Source of the DNA: Bacteroidetes Order II. bacterium
GTDB taxonomy: Bacteria; Bacteroidota; Rhodothermia; Rhodothermales; UBA2364
DNA: 64,000 nt
NCBI GenBank assembly: GCA_016788705.1
Contig: JAEUSQ010000021.1
Coordinates: 94,561-158,560 of the forward strand
Reading direction: 5' to 3'
The notes below the pieces were generated by a model. The model was not told the origin of the DNA and made no database searches. It worked only from the letters and a program-made list of their open reading frames with translations. How positions within the stretch are numbered: position 1 is the first letter of the stretch; each line of letters opens with the position of its first letter. Of this stretch, positions 11,126 to 20,292 are shown one piece after another. Both the position numbers and the translations under genes were made by a program.

Positions 11126-12190
11126 ATGGTAATCTTCTGGCCTCACGTCTTGAGACGCCCCGTCATCTTGTTGGCCTTGCTTGGTTTGCTGAGTGCCTGC
11201 CGTCCTTTTGGACGTTCAGAATCTTCTGATCTGATGCCTTCGGATTCTTTATCGCGCAAAATCGCGGTACAAGTGCCTATTGAACGCTTGGAACGGCTGT
11301 GGATTTCGGCATCGGTCCCAAACGACGAAATGATCCATCCACAAACCGTTCGTTTTGGCCCTGAAGAACAGATTTATATTAGTGATGTGGAGCAAAACCG
11401 TGTTTTTATATACGACCTAAACGGACGACGTGTTGGTCAGATTGCTTCTCCTGATTTTAAATATCCGTATTTGGCCGGATTTAAAGGGGATACCGTTTTG
11501 GTGCTGAATCGTGGCTTAAATCGCTTAGAATATTACAAAAACGGCAACAAGGTGCATGTAGTTTCCGTTCCGACAGGCCCGATGACATATGTGCTCTACC
11601 ATAAAAATCAATATTATTTCAAAGCAACTGGCGGCGATGACACCTACCAAGGTTTTATGGCCCGTATGAACCCCGATGGCCGTATTGGTTGGCCGAGTGC
11701 CAAATTCTCGAAAAAAAGATTCTGGCGCTATGCTGGTAACTTGCGTATGTGGGGGGACCGACCCATGAGCCTTTCTGGTTTTCGTCCAGTGGTGGATTTT
11801 TTGAGGCCAGATGGTGGATTGGATACGCTCAAATTGACTGGTTTCGACTCGCCGATGTTGCGGCAGAGCCGAGCATTTTTAATTGGAGATGAATGGAATC
11901 CGCCGTTGCTCACCTCTTCGGCTGTCGCTTTAGATTCTTCTTTGTTTGTACTGAACCTCCGGGCAGGATGGCTGCGCATAGACCGCTACGACGAGAAGGG
12001 CAGGCTCCGGCAGGTTGCTGAAACGCCCAAGCCCCAGTATCAAAAAAACTGGACGCCGATGGATATGGACGTCAAATTATTGCCCGATGGGCGTCTCATT
12101 TTTGCAGTGGCGTATCATGAACCCACGCCATCGGTGAGACTGTACCAATGGCGGCAAGGAAATAGAACGACAAAACAATTAATTCATTAA
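11126..12190 (+). CDS. Propeller-like lipoprotein of unknown function
   Basis: 354 aa. The signal peptide ends in the lipobox LSAC (Cys25), so the protein is lipidated. The mature part contains repeated beta-strand segments of propeller type, such as IYISDVEQNRVFIYDLNGRRV and LFVLNLRAGWLRIDRYDEKGRL, resembling 6-bladed NHL/YncE-like propellers. No catalytic motif is visible. It lies 10 bp before the methyltransferase gene and is probably cotranscribed with it. Propeller lipoproteins of this kind are common in Bacteroidota and are usually of unknown role. Confidence 0.7.
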   Translation: MVIFWPHVLRRPVILLALLGLLSACRPFGRSESSDLMPSDSLSRKIAVQVPIERLERLWISASVPNDEMIHPQTVRFGPEEQIYISDVEQNRVFIYDLNGRRVGQIASPDFKYPYLAGFKGDTVLVLNRGLNRLEYYKNGNKVHVVSVPTGPMTYVLYHKNQYYFKATGGDDTYQGFMARMNPDGRIGWPSAKFSKKRFWRYAGNLRMWGDRPMSLSGFRPVVDFLRPDGGLDTLKLTGFDSPMLRQSRAFLIGDEWNPPLLTSSAVALDSSLFVLNLRAGWLRIDRYDEKGRLRQVAETPKPQYQKNWTPMDMDVKLLPDGRLIFAVAYHEPTPSVRLYQWRQGNRTTKQLIH

Positions 12191-12200
12191 ATATTTATTT

Positions 12201-12974
12201 ATGACTGCCGAGCGCTCTTCTCCAACGGTGGCTTCTGATAATCCTATCTTTCAAAGGCACCTTTTTGCATATCGCGAAGCCGCTCCTTACATACATGGAA
12301 ATGTTTTGGAGGTGGGGAGTGGTACGGGCTATGGTATCCAAGAATTGGCCCCTAAAGCAATACATTACAATGCGATAGATAAATATGAAACACCTGTTCC
12401 AGCAAGCCTTGAAAATGTAACATTTCTTCGAGGGAACATCCCCCCCCTCCCCTATGCCGCAGAACAGTTTGATGTAGTGGTCTCGTTTCAGGTTATTGAA
12501 CACATAGAAGAAGATTATTTGTTTGTTTCGGAATGCGCACGGGTTCTAAAACCCGGAGGAACGTTGATCCTTTCCACGCCTAATATCCGTATGTCGCTCA
12601 CCCGCAATCCTTGGCATGTTCGCGAATATACGGCTGCGGAATTATCCGAATTGTGCTGTCCGTTTTTTGATTCGGTCGAGATGTTGGGCATCTTCGGCAA
12701 GGCCACCGCAATGGCCTATTTTGAAAAAAACAAAGCATTCGTCGAAAGAATAGCCCGTTTCGACGTATTAAATCTGCAATACCGCCTCCCCAGGCGTATC
12801 CTACAGATACCATACGACCTGCTGAATAGACTCAATCGGTTGGCCTTACGCAAGAGTGATACCGCCCTTACCCAGGCCGTCAGCCTCGCGGAATTTGAAC
12901 TCGCACCTGCTTCAGATCGTTGTTTTGACTTGTTTTGTGTTGCAAAAAAAAAGAACCGTTTGACTAAATCTTAA
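12201..12974 (+). CDS. Class I SAM-dependent methyltransferase
   Basis: 257 aa. SAM-binding motif I VLEVGSGTG is at 35-43, the acidic post-I segment (NAIDKYE) follows, motif II region reads FDVVVSFQVIEHIEED, and motif III is LKPGGTLILSTPN, all typical of the Methyltransf_11 group. The C-terminal third is helical and basic. Members of this group methylate small molecules, quinones or sugars, and the substrate here is not evident. It directly follows the propeller lipoprotein (10-bp gap). A few AT-rich stretches but otherwise like its neighbours. Confidence 0.85.
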   Translation: MTAERSSPTVASDNPIFQRHLFAYREAAPYIHGNVLEVGSGTGYGIQELAPKAIHYNAIDKYETPVPASLENVTFLRGNIPPLPYAAEQFDVVVSFQVIEHIEEDYLFVSECARVLKPGGTLILSTPNIRMSLTRNPWHVREYTAAELSELCCPFFDSVEMLGIFGKATAMAYFEKNKAFVERIARFDVLNLQYRLPRRILQIPYDLLNRLNRLALRKSDTALTQAVSLAEFELAPASDRCFDLFCVAKKKNRLTKS

Positions 12975-13291
12975 TTGGCACAAAACTAAACGATGATCCC
13001 CTGCGCTGCATCATAAACCCGCAAACAGAAACGACGTGTCCCGCCACCAACGGTCATCAGTTCGTCAATCGCATGATCGGCTTCTTACATTAAAAAGTAC
13101 ACATCCCTTGTTTACTTTTTGATCTCATTCCGATACTGCGTTTCAATCTTGGCATTCCGAGGCTTTGTTTTGTGTAGGTATTGGGACGCGAGCCCTTTTG
13201 GAACGGATTTTTCTTTGTATCTAGAAAGGTGGCATACCGTTTGTTATCGGATAAGAACGTTAAATACCCAAACCTCATACGGTTGTTTGTA
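12975..13291 (+). other. Spacer before the polysaccharide locus, with a possible gene remnant
   Basis: No complete gene. On the minus strand, 12986-13084 is an open frame of 32 codons without a start that reads like the tail of a protein (ELMTVGGGTRRFCLRVYDAA within it) and runs into an in-frame stop upstream. It may be the 3' scrap of a deleted gene. The second half must hold the promoter of the polysaccharide locus; I see no strong consensus. Confidence 0.3.
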
Positions 13292-14863
13292 ATGGAAAAA
13301 CAAAGTATCTACGCGCCCAAAATTATTACCGGCATCAATGTGATTGACGAAGCTTGGGGCGGTTTGTATCGGGGTGGTTCCTACCTCCTCTATGGACAAG
13401 CATGGACAGGTCGTAGTCTAATGAACCTGCAATTTGCGTTCACGGGGGTGAAGCAAAAAGAGCGCTGTCTCTATATTTTCCCCGAACGCCCCCGCGATCT
13501 CATCATTCAGGCCGCTTCTATAAACTTCGACCTGAGAGGGGCCGTAGAGGATGGTTTGGTTAAACTGATGCGGATTCCGCCGTCGTTCAAACCAAATGAA
13601 CTGACGGATGAGGAACTCCACAAGGCCATTACGGATTTGGTTCAGGTGGTGGCACAGGAAAATCCGGATCGGTTGATTATTGACAACTTCAGCCGCTTTG
13701 CACAATTCAAGTCTTTCGCGGCATTCCAGGATGCCTTCATAGACATGCTTGAACGCATTGAATTGGTGGACACAACGCTTTTGTTTGCTCTCGGCGAACC
13801 AGCCAATGACAATGCCCGTAATGTCATCGAGTTCATTGCTCGCCAAGTAACGGGTTGTATTCATGTGGCCCTCGACCAAGAAGAGCCGACTTCCTCTCGC
13901 CGTTTATTGACGATTATCCCCAATATCGGGCACCTCGAAGGACCTGTTGCAGATTATTGGGATTTGGCAGAAACGGTCTCGGAAAACGAACGTTATCTTT
14001 TGGAGCAGTCGGCCCTACAACAATCCTTTGAAGAACCAGAGCCGGAAGTACCGCAACCAGTAGTGGTGGAAGAACCCGTTGCTGCTCCCGAGCCGGAAGT
14101 GATTGTACCAGTGGTTCCTGCTGAACCCGAGCCTCCGGCTCCTGAACCTGCATTGGGCCAGCCATTCATTTTACCGACCATGCAGACACCGCGTCGGTTG
14201 TCGGAATTACCGCGTCGTTTTGGCAGTTCTGCCCGAATGCCAGCGTATGCGCCTACCAATCATGTTGTAACTCCACCACCCGTTCCGGTACAAAAACCAG
14301 AACCGATTTTGGTGACGGCACCACCGCCAGCCATAACCCATACTCCGGTTATTCCGACGCCCTTGGCCAATCCCCTGCCTTCCTTCGAGAACCTAAGCAG
14401 TTTGCGACAGGAGGAGGAAGCCCTTGTGGAAGACGTGTTGCAGCATGAAGTTCGCGACTATACAGACCGGGCAGCATTTCAGCAAGTTCTGGAGCATCAA
14501 TTCCGTTTGCGCGACCAAAATGGGCATTCTTTCCTCCTAATCGCCATGCGCATGGATCGTGGAGAGGGCAAAAAAGTTCGTCCATTTGATTTTGAATTTA
14601 TTCTGGACTTGGTAACAGATGCGCTACGCAATACCGATAGCATGCTTGTGAATCACGACCGCGAGCGCTTGGTGATGCTGCGCACGAATATCGGGGCGGA
14701 AGAGTCTCAGTCCTTCTTCACTGAACTGATGGGCCAACTCCGAAAAGAGGCGCCTCAGCAGGCAGAGCACTTGCTCCGTTCCGTATCCGCCATTGTGGTT
14801 CCAGATGGCAAACCTTTTAAAACGGCAGAAGAATTCTTGGCCTACGCCATGGATCGGCCCTAA
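13292..14863 (+). CDS. KaiC-like domain fused to a degenerate GGDEF-like domain
   Basis: 523 aa from the ATG at 13292 (MEKQSIYAPK). Residues 1-235 have a RecA/KaiC-type fold: ITGINVIDE, a phosphate loop GQAWTGRS (35-42) in which the usual Lys is Arg, and a Walker-B-like RLIIDNFSRF (127-136). Residues 245-365 are a proline/glutamate-rich linker. Residues 390-520 match the size and strand order of a GGDEF domain, but the GGDEF position reads HDRER (455-459). An RNTD (446-449) sits exactly five residues before it, the spacing of the c-di-GMP inhibitory (I) site RxxD. I infer a c-di-GMP receptor rather than an enzyme. It is the first gene of the polysaccharide locus, 28 bp before the TPR-barrel gene. 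Confidence 0.7.
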   Translation: MEKQSIYAPKIITGINVIDEAWGGLYRGGSYLLYGQAWTGRSLMNLQFAFTGVKQKERCLYIFPERPRDLIIQAASINFDLRGAVEDGLVKLMRIPPSFKPNELTDEELHKAITDLVQVVAQENPDRLIIDNFSRFAQFKSFAAFQDAFIDMLERIELVDTTLLFALGEPANDNARNVIEFIARQVTGCIHVALDQEEPTSSRRLLTIIPNIGHLEGPVADYWDLAETVSENERYLLEQSALQQSFEEPEPEVPQPVVVEEPVAAPEPEVIVPVVPAEPEPPAPEPALGQPFILPTMQTPRRLSELPRRFGSSARMPAYAPTNHVVTPPPVPVQKPEPILVTAPPPAITHTPVIPTPLANPLPSFENLSSLRQEEEALVEDVLQHEVRDYTDRAAFQQVLEHQFRLRDQNGHSFLLIAMRMDRGEGKKVRPFDFEFILDLVTDALRNTDSMLVNHDRERLVMLRTNIGAEESQSFFTELMGQLRKEAPQQAEHLLRSVSAIVVPDGKPFKTAEEFLAYAMDRP

Positions 14864-14891
14864 ACTCACCGCTCATTTCGCTTCATCCGCT

Positions 14892-17378
14892 ATGAAAAAG
14901 TTGCGATATACCTTCCTTGTTGTGATTGCATTGCTCCTGTGCAATCCGGTTGCCGATTCGGTTCTGGCCCAACAACGCACCACAGATACCGCCTCCGCCT
15001 CCGATCCTCTCGAACAAGCCCGGCAATTTATCCGAAAAAAACGATATGCCGATGCCTACGACCTGCTCCAATCGGTGCGGGAACAATATGGCAACCAGCA
15101 CGAGTGGATGCGTCTCACCATAGAGGCCGACGACTACTTTGTTCGCGCGAAGGGACGTTCGCTGCTTTTCCCAATAGACCGCCTCACCTACAAAGTGCGG
15201 GTGACGCCTAATGACAGCAAAACCCGCTACGAATTGGTAGATGCCTTGATGCAGGCTGGTCGGTTTTATGAAGCCGAAGAGTTCTTGGAAGGGCAACGCT
15301 ATGTAAATGCGCAAGACCCAGAGTACCTCCGTCGGAAAAATGACATGGCTTCCCGTAAAGCAAGCCTAACAGCACAAAAAATTGCCCAGCTTCAATCTAA
15401 GGCCAATGCTAATCCCAGAGACGGACAAGCACTGCGGGAATTGGCCTACTTCCAAGCGGTAAGTGGGAACCGCGATGCTGCAATCACGACCTATCAACGG
15501 GCCCTTACGGTGAGCAGTGATCCCGAATTGCGGTTTGAATATGCAGACTTATTGATGTCTATGGAGAAGTATGACATGGCGCTACCAGAAGTGGAAGCAT
15601 TGATTGCGGCGCGGCCCTCCAGTTTGAAGTACAAAAATCTATATGCTTCTATCACATTATTTAGTGGCAAAGTTACTGACCGTACCGAGCAATACCTGAA
15701 CGAGTCCCTTCAACGAGAGTCTTGTAATGTGGATATTCTTGCCAACATGTCGCTCCTCAAGGTGTATCAGGGCAAACTCGACGAGGCCGACCAGTATGCA
15801 CGTCGGGCGCAAACCTGTGTAGGCTCCGGCTTTAATGGCCGCCTAGAACAATTAGATGCCCTAATTGCCGAAAGTAAGCGCACGGGACGTGTGGGTTTCG
15901 GGGCCGCTGCACGATATAGTGCAGACTTGGAGCGGGCACGGCAGTTGTATCGCGAACAAAAATACTTTGATGCCGCAGATGCTTTCGAGATGTACTTCCG
16001 CAAAGGTGGCCCGGTTAAAAAAGAAATCCTTGCAGAAATGGCGAATGCCATTGCAGACGGCGGAGACCCCGAATCGGCCATTGGGGTACTACAACGGGCC
16101 TTGGTTGAAGAATATGACCAAGCATTGGTACTGCGCGTTGCCCAGCTACGCTACGACATGAATGACTTTGCGGGAACGATTGCCGTTTTGGAAGAATTGA
16201 TGGACCGTGGTCATAAAAGTACAGGGGCTTACCGCTTATTGGGGGATGCGTATGCAAAAGCCCGATGGTTTGGGAAGTCTCGTGAAGCCTACAATATGGC
16301 CTTGGCACTTTCGCCGGATGACCCAGATTTACGCCAGCGCATCACATGGGCCACACCGGGCGTTGGCAAAAGTGGATCTTATAATTATGCCGCTCTGCTG
16401 ATTCCTTTTGTACGTGGTATCAGCGCCAAGGGCTTTGAAACGAACTACGATGCTCTTGCGATGGGGGTCAGTTCTCAGATCACACTCCCGATTCCGGTAG
16501 TTCTGACCGCAGGTTTTACTTCGGGCGGAAACAAAGGGACGGCCTTCCAGTCGCGGCCAGGTATCAGCGATCCTGTGAAAAATCCTGACGGGGATAAGCC
16601 TTTAGGTTATGGTGATACGTGGTACAACCAAGTCTCTCTTGGGGCTTTTATTGACCTTACCAAGCCGGAGCCTTATCGTTTTTATGGACATAACTATACC
16701 AATCGTATTGCAGCAGAAGGTGGTATTGTGGATTATGCAGGTGGTCGGACGGCACCTTTTGGGGCACTCCGTTATTATCACCAAACAAAAAATGTTTTTC
16801 GTCTATCACTGGGAGCAGAACGTCAGGAAGGTGCAACTGCGCTTTGGTCTCCGGCGGGCGCCCAAAATGAGTTGGTATTAAACCAAATTGGTGGCGACTT
16901 GGGTACGCCATATGGCCAGAAGTTACTATTTAATGCTTCTTATCATTACAATGTGGTAAAAGACAAGTTTGGCGAAAACAAAGGTATGTCTATTGGTGGC
17001 GATTTGGGATATAAGACCTTTCGCAACTCATGGATTGGGGCCAGCTACTATACCATCAACTACGATAATAAGGTGAACTTCTATTTTTCGCCCACAAATT
17101 GGTCGTACCAAGAAGTTATGGCATGGCTCTTGCATGAACGAGAGATGGCGGAAAAGTATTACCTCCGCTTTAAAGTAGGACCGGGGATGTTGTTAAATAA
17201 CGACTTTGCCTTCGGACGTGGCGAATTGGATGTTATCTATAAGTTTGCTCCGAATATTGGAATTGGCCTGATGGGGCGTATTACCCAGTCTTTCCGCTAT
17301 CGAAATAAACTGGAAACAAACCCATATAATACCTATCAGATTTTGGTAGGCGGTGTTAATTTCTATTGGACACTCTGA
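14892..17378 (+). CDS. TPR and outer-membrane barrel protein, PgaA-like exporter
   Basis: 828 aa from the ATG at 14892; the signal peptide (MKKLRYTFLVVIALLL, cleavage near VLA-QQ) supports this start over an open frame reaching upstream. Residues about 30-490 are tetratricopeptide-like helical repeats (for example GNRDAAITTYQRAL, GDPESAIGVLQRAL, KSREAYNMALALSPDDP). Residues about 497-828 are beta strands rich in Tyr, Gly and Asn, ending in VGGVNFYWTL, typical of an outer-membrane barrel. This plan (periplasmic TPR plus barrel) is that of PgaA, the porin exporting poly-N-acetylglucosamine, or of AlgK/AlgE fused. With the family 2 synthase next door, an exopolysaccharide exporter is likely. Confidence 0.75.
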   Translation: MKKLRYTFLVVIALLLCNPVADSVLAQQRTTDTASASDPLEQARQFIRKKRYADAYDLLQSVREQYGNQHEWMRLTIEADDYFVRAKGRSLLFPIDRLTYKVRVTPNDSKTRYELVDALMQAGRFYEAEEFLEGQRYVNAQDPEYLRRKNDMASRKASLTAQKIAQLQSKANANPRDGQALRELAYFQAVSGNRDAAITTYQRALTVSSDPELRFEYADLLMSMEKYDMALPEVEALIAARPSSLKYKNLYASITLFSGKVTDRTEQYLNESLQRESCNVDILANMSLLKVYQGKLDEADQYARRAQTCVGSGFNGRLEQLDALIAESKRTGRVGFGAAARYSADLERARQLYREQKYFDAADAFEMYFRKGGPVKKEILAEMANAIADGGDPESAIGVLQRALVEEYDQALVLRVAQLRYDMNDFAGTIAVLEELMDRGHKSTGAYRLLGDAYAKARWFGKSREAYNMALALSPDDPDLRQRITWATPGVGKSGSYNYAALLIPFVRGISAKGFETNYDALAMGVSSQITLPIPVVLTAGFTSGGNKGTAFQSRPGISDPVKNPDGDKPLGYGDTWYNQVSLGAFIDLTKPEPYRFYGHNYTNRIAAEGGIVDYAGGRTAPFGALRYYHQTKNVFRLSLGAERQEGATALWSPAGAQNELVLNQIGGDLGTPYGQKLLFNASYHYNVVKDKFGENKGMSIGGDLGYKTFRNSWIGASYYTINYDNKVNFYFSPTNWSYQEVMAWLLHEREMAEKYYLRFKVGPGMLLNNDFAFGRGELDVIYKFAPNIGIGLMGRITQSFRYRNKLETNPYNTYQILVGGVNFYWTL

Positions 17379-17427
17379 GGCGTGGGTCTTCAGGGCCTCC
17401 CCTGCCATTAAGTTCAAAATCGAAACC

Positions 17428-17455
17428 AGGCAGACCCTTAAAGTCTGCCTTTTTT
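17428..17455 (+). terminator. Terminator or attenuator between exporter and synthase genes
   Basis: AGGCAGAC and GTCTGCCT form a perfect 8-bp stem with a 7-base loop, followed by six T. It lies 49 bases after the exporter stop and 18 bases before the glycosyltransferase ATG, so synthase expression needs readthrough, a new promoter or an antitermination step. Confidence 0.85.
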
Positions 17456-17473
17456 ATTCCACCGCAAGATCAG

Positions 17474-18943
17474 ATGAAACCACCATCCTCCGAAAAGCCT
17501 TTATCTCCGAAGCGTCCTCCCGGTCCACCGCCGGAGTTGGTCTATACGGCTTTTGATCCATTGGTGGTTCCGCAATACGAACCCCTTAAGCCTGAGCGGC
17601 CTTCTGTATGGTGGTTTGGGTTTATGGTATTAGCCTTGGTCGTGGTGGTGGTGGTTCTATTTTTGTTGATTCAGAATCCTATCTTACCTGTTTTGGGGTA
17701 TCGGTTGTTTGCCGATCAAGCAGTGCTCACTTGGTCTGGCTTGGTCGTACAGGCATCTACATATGTGTTGGTGGTTTTTTTGTTGGTTGTAGTGGCGCGT
17801 TATGCTTTTCAGATGCTGTTTGCGCTGCTCTATATGATCCGCTATACGTTCCGATACGGTCAAAAGCGAAGTACCTTTATGCCACCCATTTCAGTAGTGG
17901 TGCCCGCCTATAACGAAGAAAAACTCATCCGCCAAACCCTACTTTCATTGTTATCGCTGGATTATCCCGAATATGAAGTCATCATTGTGGATGATGGGTC
18001 GCGAGACAATACTGCCCGAATCGTAGAACGTGTCTTGGGAAAACACGGAAATGCGACACTGCGGCTTGTTACAAAACCAAATGGCGGAAAAGCTTCGGCC
18101 CTGAATGCCGGAATACAGGTTGCGAAGTATGATTTTGTCCTCTGTGCAGACGGCGATTCCAATCTTGCACCAGAGACCCTACGCATGGCCATCCGACATA
18201 TGGAGGATCCTAAAATTGGGGCTGTAGCCGGAAATGTTAAAGTCCTAAACCGCAATACATGGTGGACTACTTTTCAGGCGTTGGAATATGTGGAAGGGTT
18301 AAACCTGACCCGAACGGCCCAAAGTTTTTTTAAGCTAGTAAACATCGTACCTGGTCCGGTTGGACTTTTCCGGAAAGCCACCATCGAAAAAGTAGGCTGG
18401 TATAGTTCCGACACTTTTGCCGAAGACTGCGACATCACCCTGAAGATGTTACGACAGGGTTGGCGAGTGGTTTATGAGCCAATGGCCATTTCTTGGACGG
18501 AAGCGCCCAATACCATTTCCTCCCTCATGAAGCAACGTTATCGCTGGACACGGGGTATCCTGCAAGCGATTCGCAAAAACCGTCATCAGAAATGGTCTAA
18601 TTTTGGTGCATGGTTGCAAATGTGGTTGGTGATCTTCGAGGCTTTTGTCTGGCCATTCGCGAATGTATTTGCAACGGTCTATTTTATCTATGTGGCGTTT
18701 GCCTATAGCATTGCCTATTATTTGCTCTATTGGTGGTTGGGTCTCACTTTGTTGGATATGGCGATGGCCCTTTGTGCCGTTGCAGCCGAGAAGGAAGAGA
18801 TTCGGCTGGTATGGTATGCTATTTTTTATCGCATCTTCTTCGTGTTGGTGATAGATATTTGTAAAATATTAGCAACCATCGAGGAGCTATTGGGTATTCG
18901 GATGGGATGGGGCAAATTGGAACGCATTGGTGCCCGCTTATAG
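17474..18943 (+). CDS. Processive family 2 glycosyltransferase, PgaC/BcsA-like
   Basis: Membrane polysaccharide synthase, 489 aa from the ATG at 17474 (MKPPSSEKP). An in-frame start 108 bp upstream is unlikely because the terminator hairpin lies between. The proline-rich N-terminus is followed by two membrane segments (about 47-66 and 90-120), the cytosolic GT-A domain (135-360) and three or four C-terminal membrane segments. Catalytic elements are intact: VDDGS (172-176), DGD in ADGDSN (225-230), acceptor-base ED (317-318) and QRYRW (354-358), the QxxRW motif of hyaluronan, cellulose and PNAG synthases. No PilZ domain is present. The sugar cannot be named from sequence alone. Confidence 0.9.
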   Translation: MKPPSSEKPLSPKRPPGPPPELVYTAFDPLVVPQYEPLKPERPSVWWFGFMVLALVVVVVVLFLLIQNPILPVLGYRLFADQAVLTWSGLVVQASTYVLVVFLLVVVARYAFQMLFALLYMIRYTFRYGQKRSTFMPPISVVVPAYNEEKLIRQTLLSLLSLDYPEYEVIIVDDGSRDNTARIVERVLGKHGNATLRLVTKPNGGKASALNAGIQVAKYDFVLCADGDSNLAPETLRMAIRHMEDPKIGAVAGNVKVLNRNTWWTTFQALEYVEGLNLTRTAQSFFKLVNIVPGPVGLFRKATIEKVGWYSSDTFAEDCDITLKMLRQGWRVVYEPMAISWTEAPNTISSLMKQRYRWTRGILQAIRKNRHQKWSNFGAWLQMWLVIFEAFVWPFANVFATVYFIYVAFAYSIAYYLLYWWLGLTLLDMAMALCAVAAEKEEIRLVWYAIFYRIFFVLVIDICKILATIEELLGIRMGWGKLERIGARL

Positions 18944-19092
18944 GGTTTTGGCGCATGCACTGTCTGGCATTTTCGGGTATTCTGGAAAGGGATATATTCA
19001 CCATGAATCACCATTTTAGGAGGATGTTTGATACCTACTTAAAAAAACACGGTGAATATTGGGTTTTGGGCACACTGTTTGCAATTTAAGAA

Positions 19093-19233
19093 CTATACGT
19101 TCCAAACATGTACGAGGGCGTCCTTTAATACAAAGATGACCGCAATGTATGTGACGTAAAAAGTTATATTCATAAAACTTAAATCGCCTTTAGCCTGTTT
19201 TTGACGGAACCAAAAAACGGATTGGCGATACAT
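19093..19233 (-). CDS. Possible small membrane protein in the 18944-19288 spacer
   Basis: A 46-codon minus-strand frame (MYRQSVFWFRQ...) containing one hydrophobic segment, ITFYVTYIAVIFVLKDAL, and a charged N-terminus. The composition is protein-like, but there is no Shine-Dalgarno and no family I recognise, and an upstream extension would run into the next gene. The rest of this 345-bp spacer shows nothing else; the promoter of the proline-rich membrane protein gene may lie here. Confidence 0.3.
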   Translation of the reverse strand: MYRQSVFWFRQKQAKGDLSFMNITFYVTYIAVIFVLKDALVHVWNV

Positions 19234-19288
19234 AAAAAATGGAACAACGGTTCTTGCGTGTGCCCACCATTCAATCTGTTTTACTGCT

Positions 19289-20272
19289 ATGGAAGCCCAA
19301 AGTCTGACAATCATTACGACCATTATTCTGGTACTGATGCTGGGAACACTGATTTTCAGTTTTGTACAGTACTGGCTCCACCGTATCCGCGAGCGTCAGG
19401 CGCGCAAAGATGAAGAGGCACTTCGTCAGATTGGGCCTCCCAAGCCCTATGTACTGACCGAAGCCGCAACGACGACTACGGTGAAACCAACCGTTCCACC
19501 GCCCGTTCCGGTTACGCCCAAGGCCATTACGAAGACGCTGCACAAAGCCCTCGCTTCTCAAAACGAGCACCCAACAACCGAGACACCCGTACCCAAAAAA
19601 GAGAAAACACCTTTCACCGTCACCATGTTGGAGCCTCCAACTGGAGAGCGTAAGGCTACAGAAACGCCCGTTTCCGAAAACATTCCTCGCGAGCCTGTTT
19701 CAGAAACAATGGTTGGAGAGATGCCGGAAAATAAACAGCCTGAAATTAAAGAAAAAATGGGGCTATCCAGCAGTAAAACAGAACTCGGCGAGCATACAGC
19801 AGACAAAAAGGAAAGCATAACCGCACCTCAGGAAACATCGGTATCGGAGATAAGGAACATCCCTCAAGTAATGTTGCCAGATATGCCTACAACGGAACGG
19901 AGCATAGACGAGGTCTTTACGCCGCCTGTTTTAAGTGTGAGTCCAGAGCCGCAGACCGGAGACGGCGTTTATTCAGGCGGCGACTCGGCGGGCAGTTTGC
20001 ATGCATTTGAAGATCTGGTAGGGCCAGAACCCTTGGTATTGGAATCTATTGGTTTATCGGATGTTCAGGATGTTTCTCCGTTAATACCGTCCAATAACCT
20101 TCTCTTTATGGTTCCAGTAGAGCTTTCTGCCATGCGGCCACGTATGACCATTACGCGACCTGTACCTAAGAAAAAGACGACACCGCCTCCTGCTAAGCCT
20201 CAACCGATGCCCCATACTCCCCCGCCTCCATCTATACCTCCGCGTCGGGATGAAAAGCCTGAATGGAACTGA
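19289..20272 (+). CDS. Proline-rich single-pass membrane protein of the polysaccharide locus
   Basis: 327 aa, no family recognised. One N-terminal membrane segment (about 6-28, TIITTIILVLMLGTLIFSF) and a basic stop-transfer stretch (HRIRERQARK) put the rest most likely in the cytosol. The remainder is low-complexity: Pro/Thr/Glu/Lys-rich, probably disordered, with a more ordered patch at about 230-290 and a final polyproline tail (TPPPAKPQPMPHTPPPP). It is 20 bp before the deacetylase-like gene. A PgaD-like or scaffold role for the synthase is possible but only from position. Confidence 0.6.
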   Translation: MEAQSLTIITTIILVLMLGTLIFSFVQYWLHRIRERQARKDEEALRQIGPPKPYVLTEAATTTTVKPTVPPPVPVTPKAITKTLHKALASQNEHPTTETPVPKKEKTPFTVTMLEPPTGERKATETPVSENIPREPVSETMVGEMPENKQPEIKEKMGLSSSKTELGEHTADKKESITAPQETSVSEIRNIPQVMLPDMPTTERSIDEVFTPPVLSVSPEPQTGDGVYSGGDSAGSLHAFEDLVGPEPLVLESIGLSDVQDVSPLIPSNNLLFMVPVELSAMRPRMTITRPVPKKKTTPPPAKPQPMPHTPPPPSIPPRRDEKPEWN

Positions 20273-20292
20273 AATTGTAGATCATTTGCCCT

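Noticed and set aside
17366..17473. Longer N-terminus of the glycosyltransferase
   Set aside because: It would overlap the exporter gene and contain a Rho-independent terminator; the ATG at 17474 is better.
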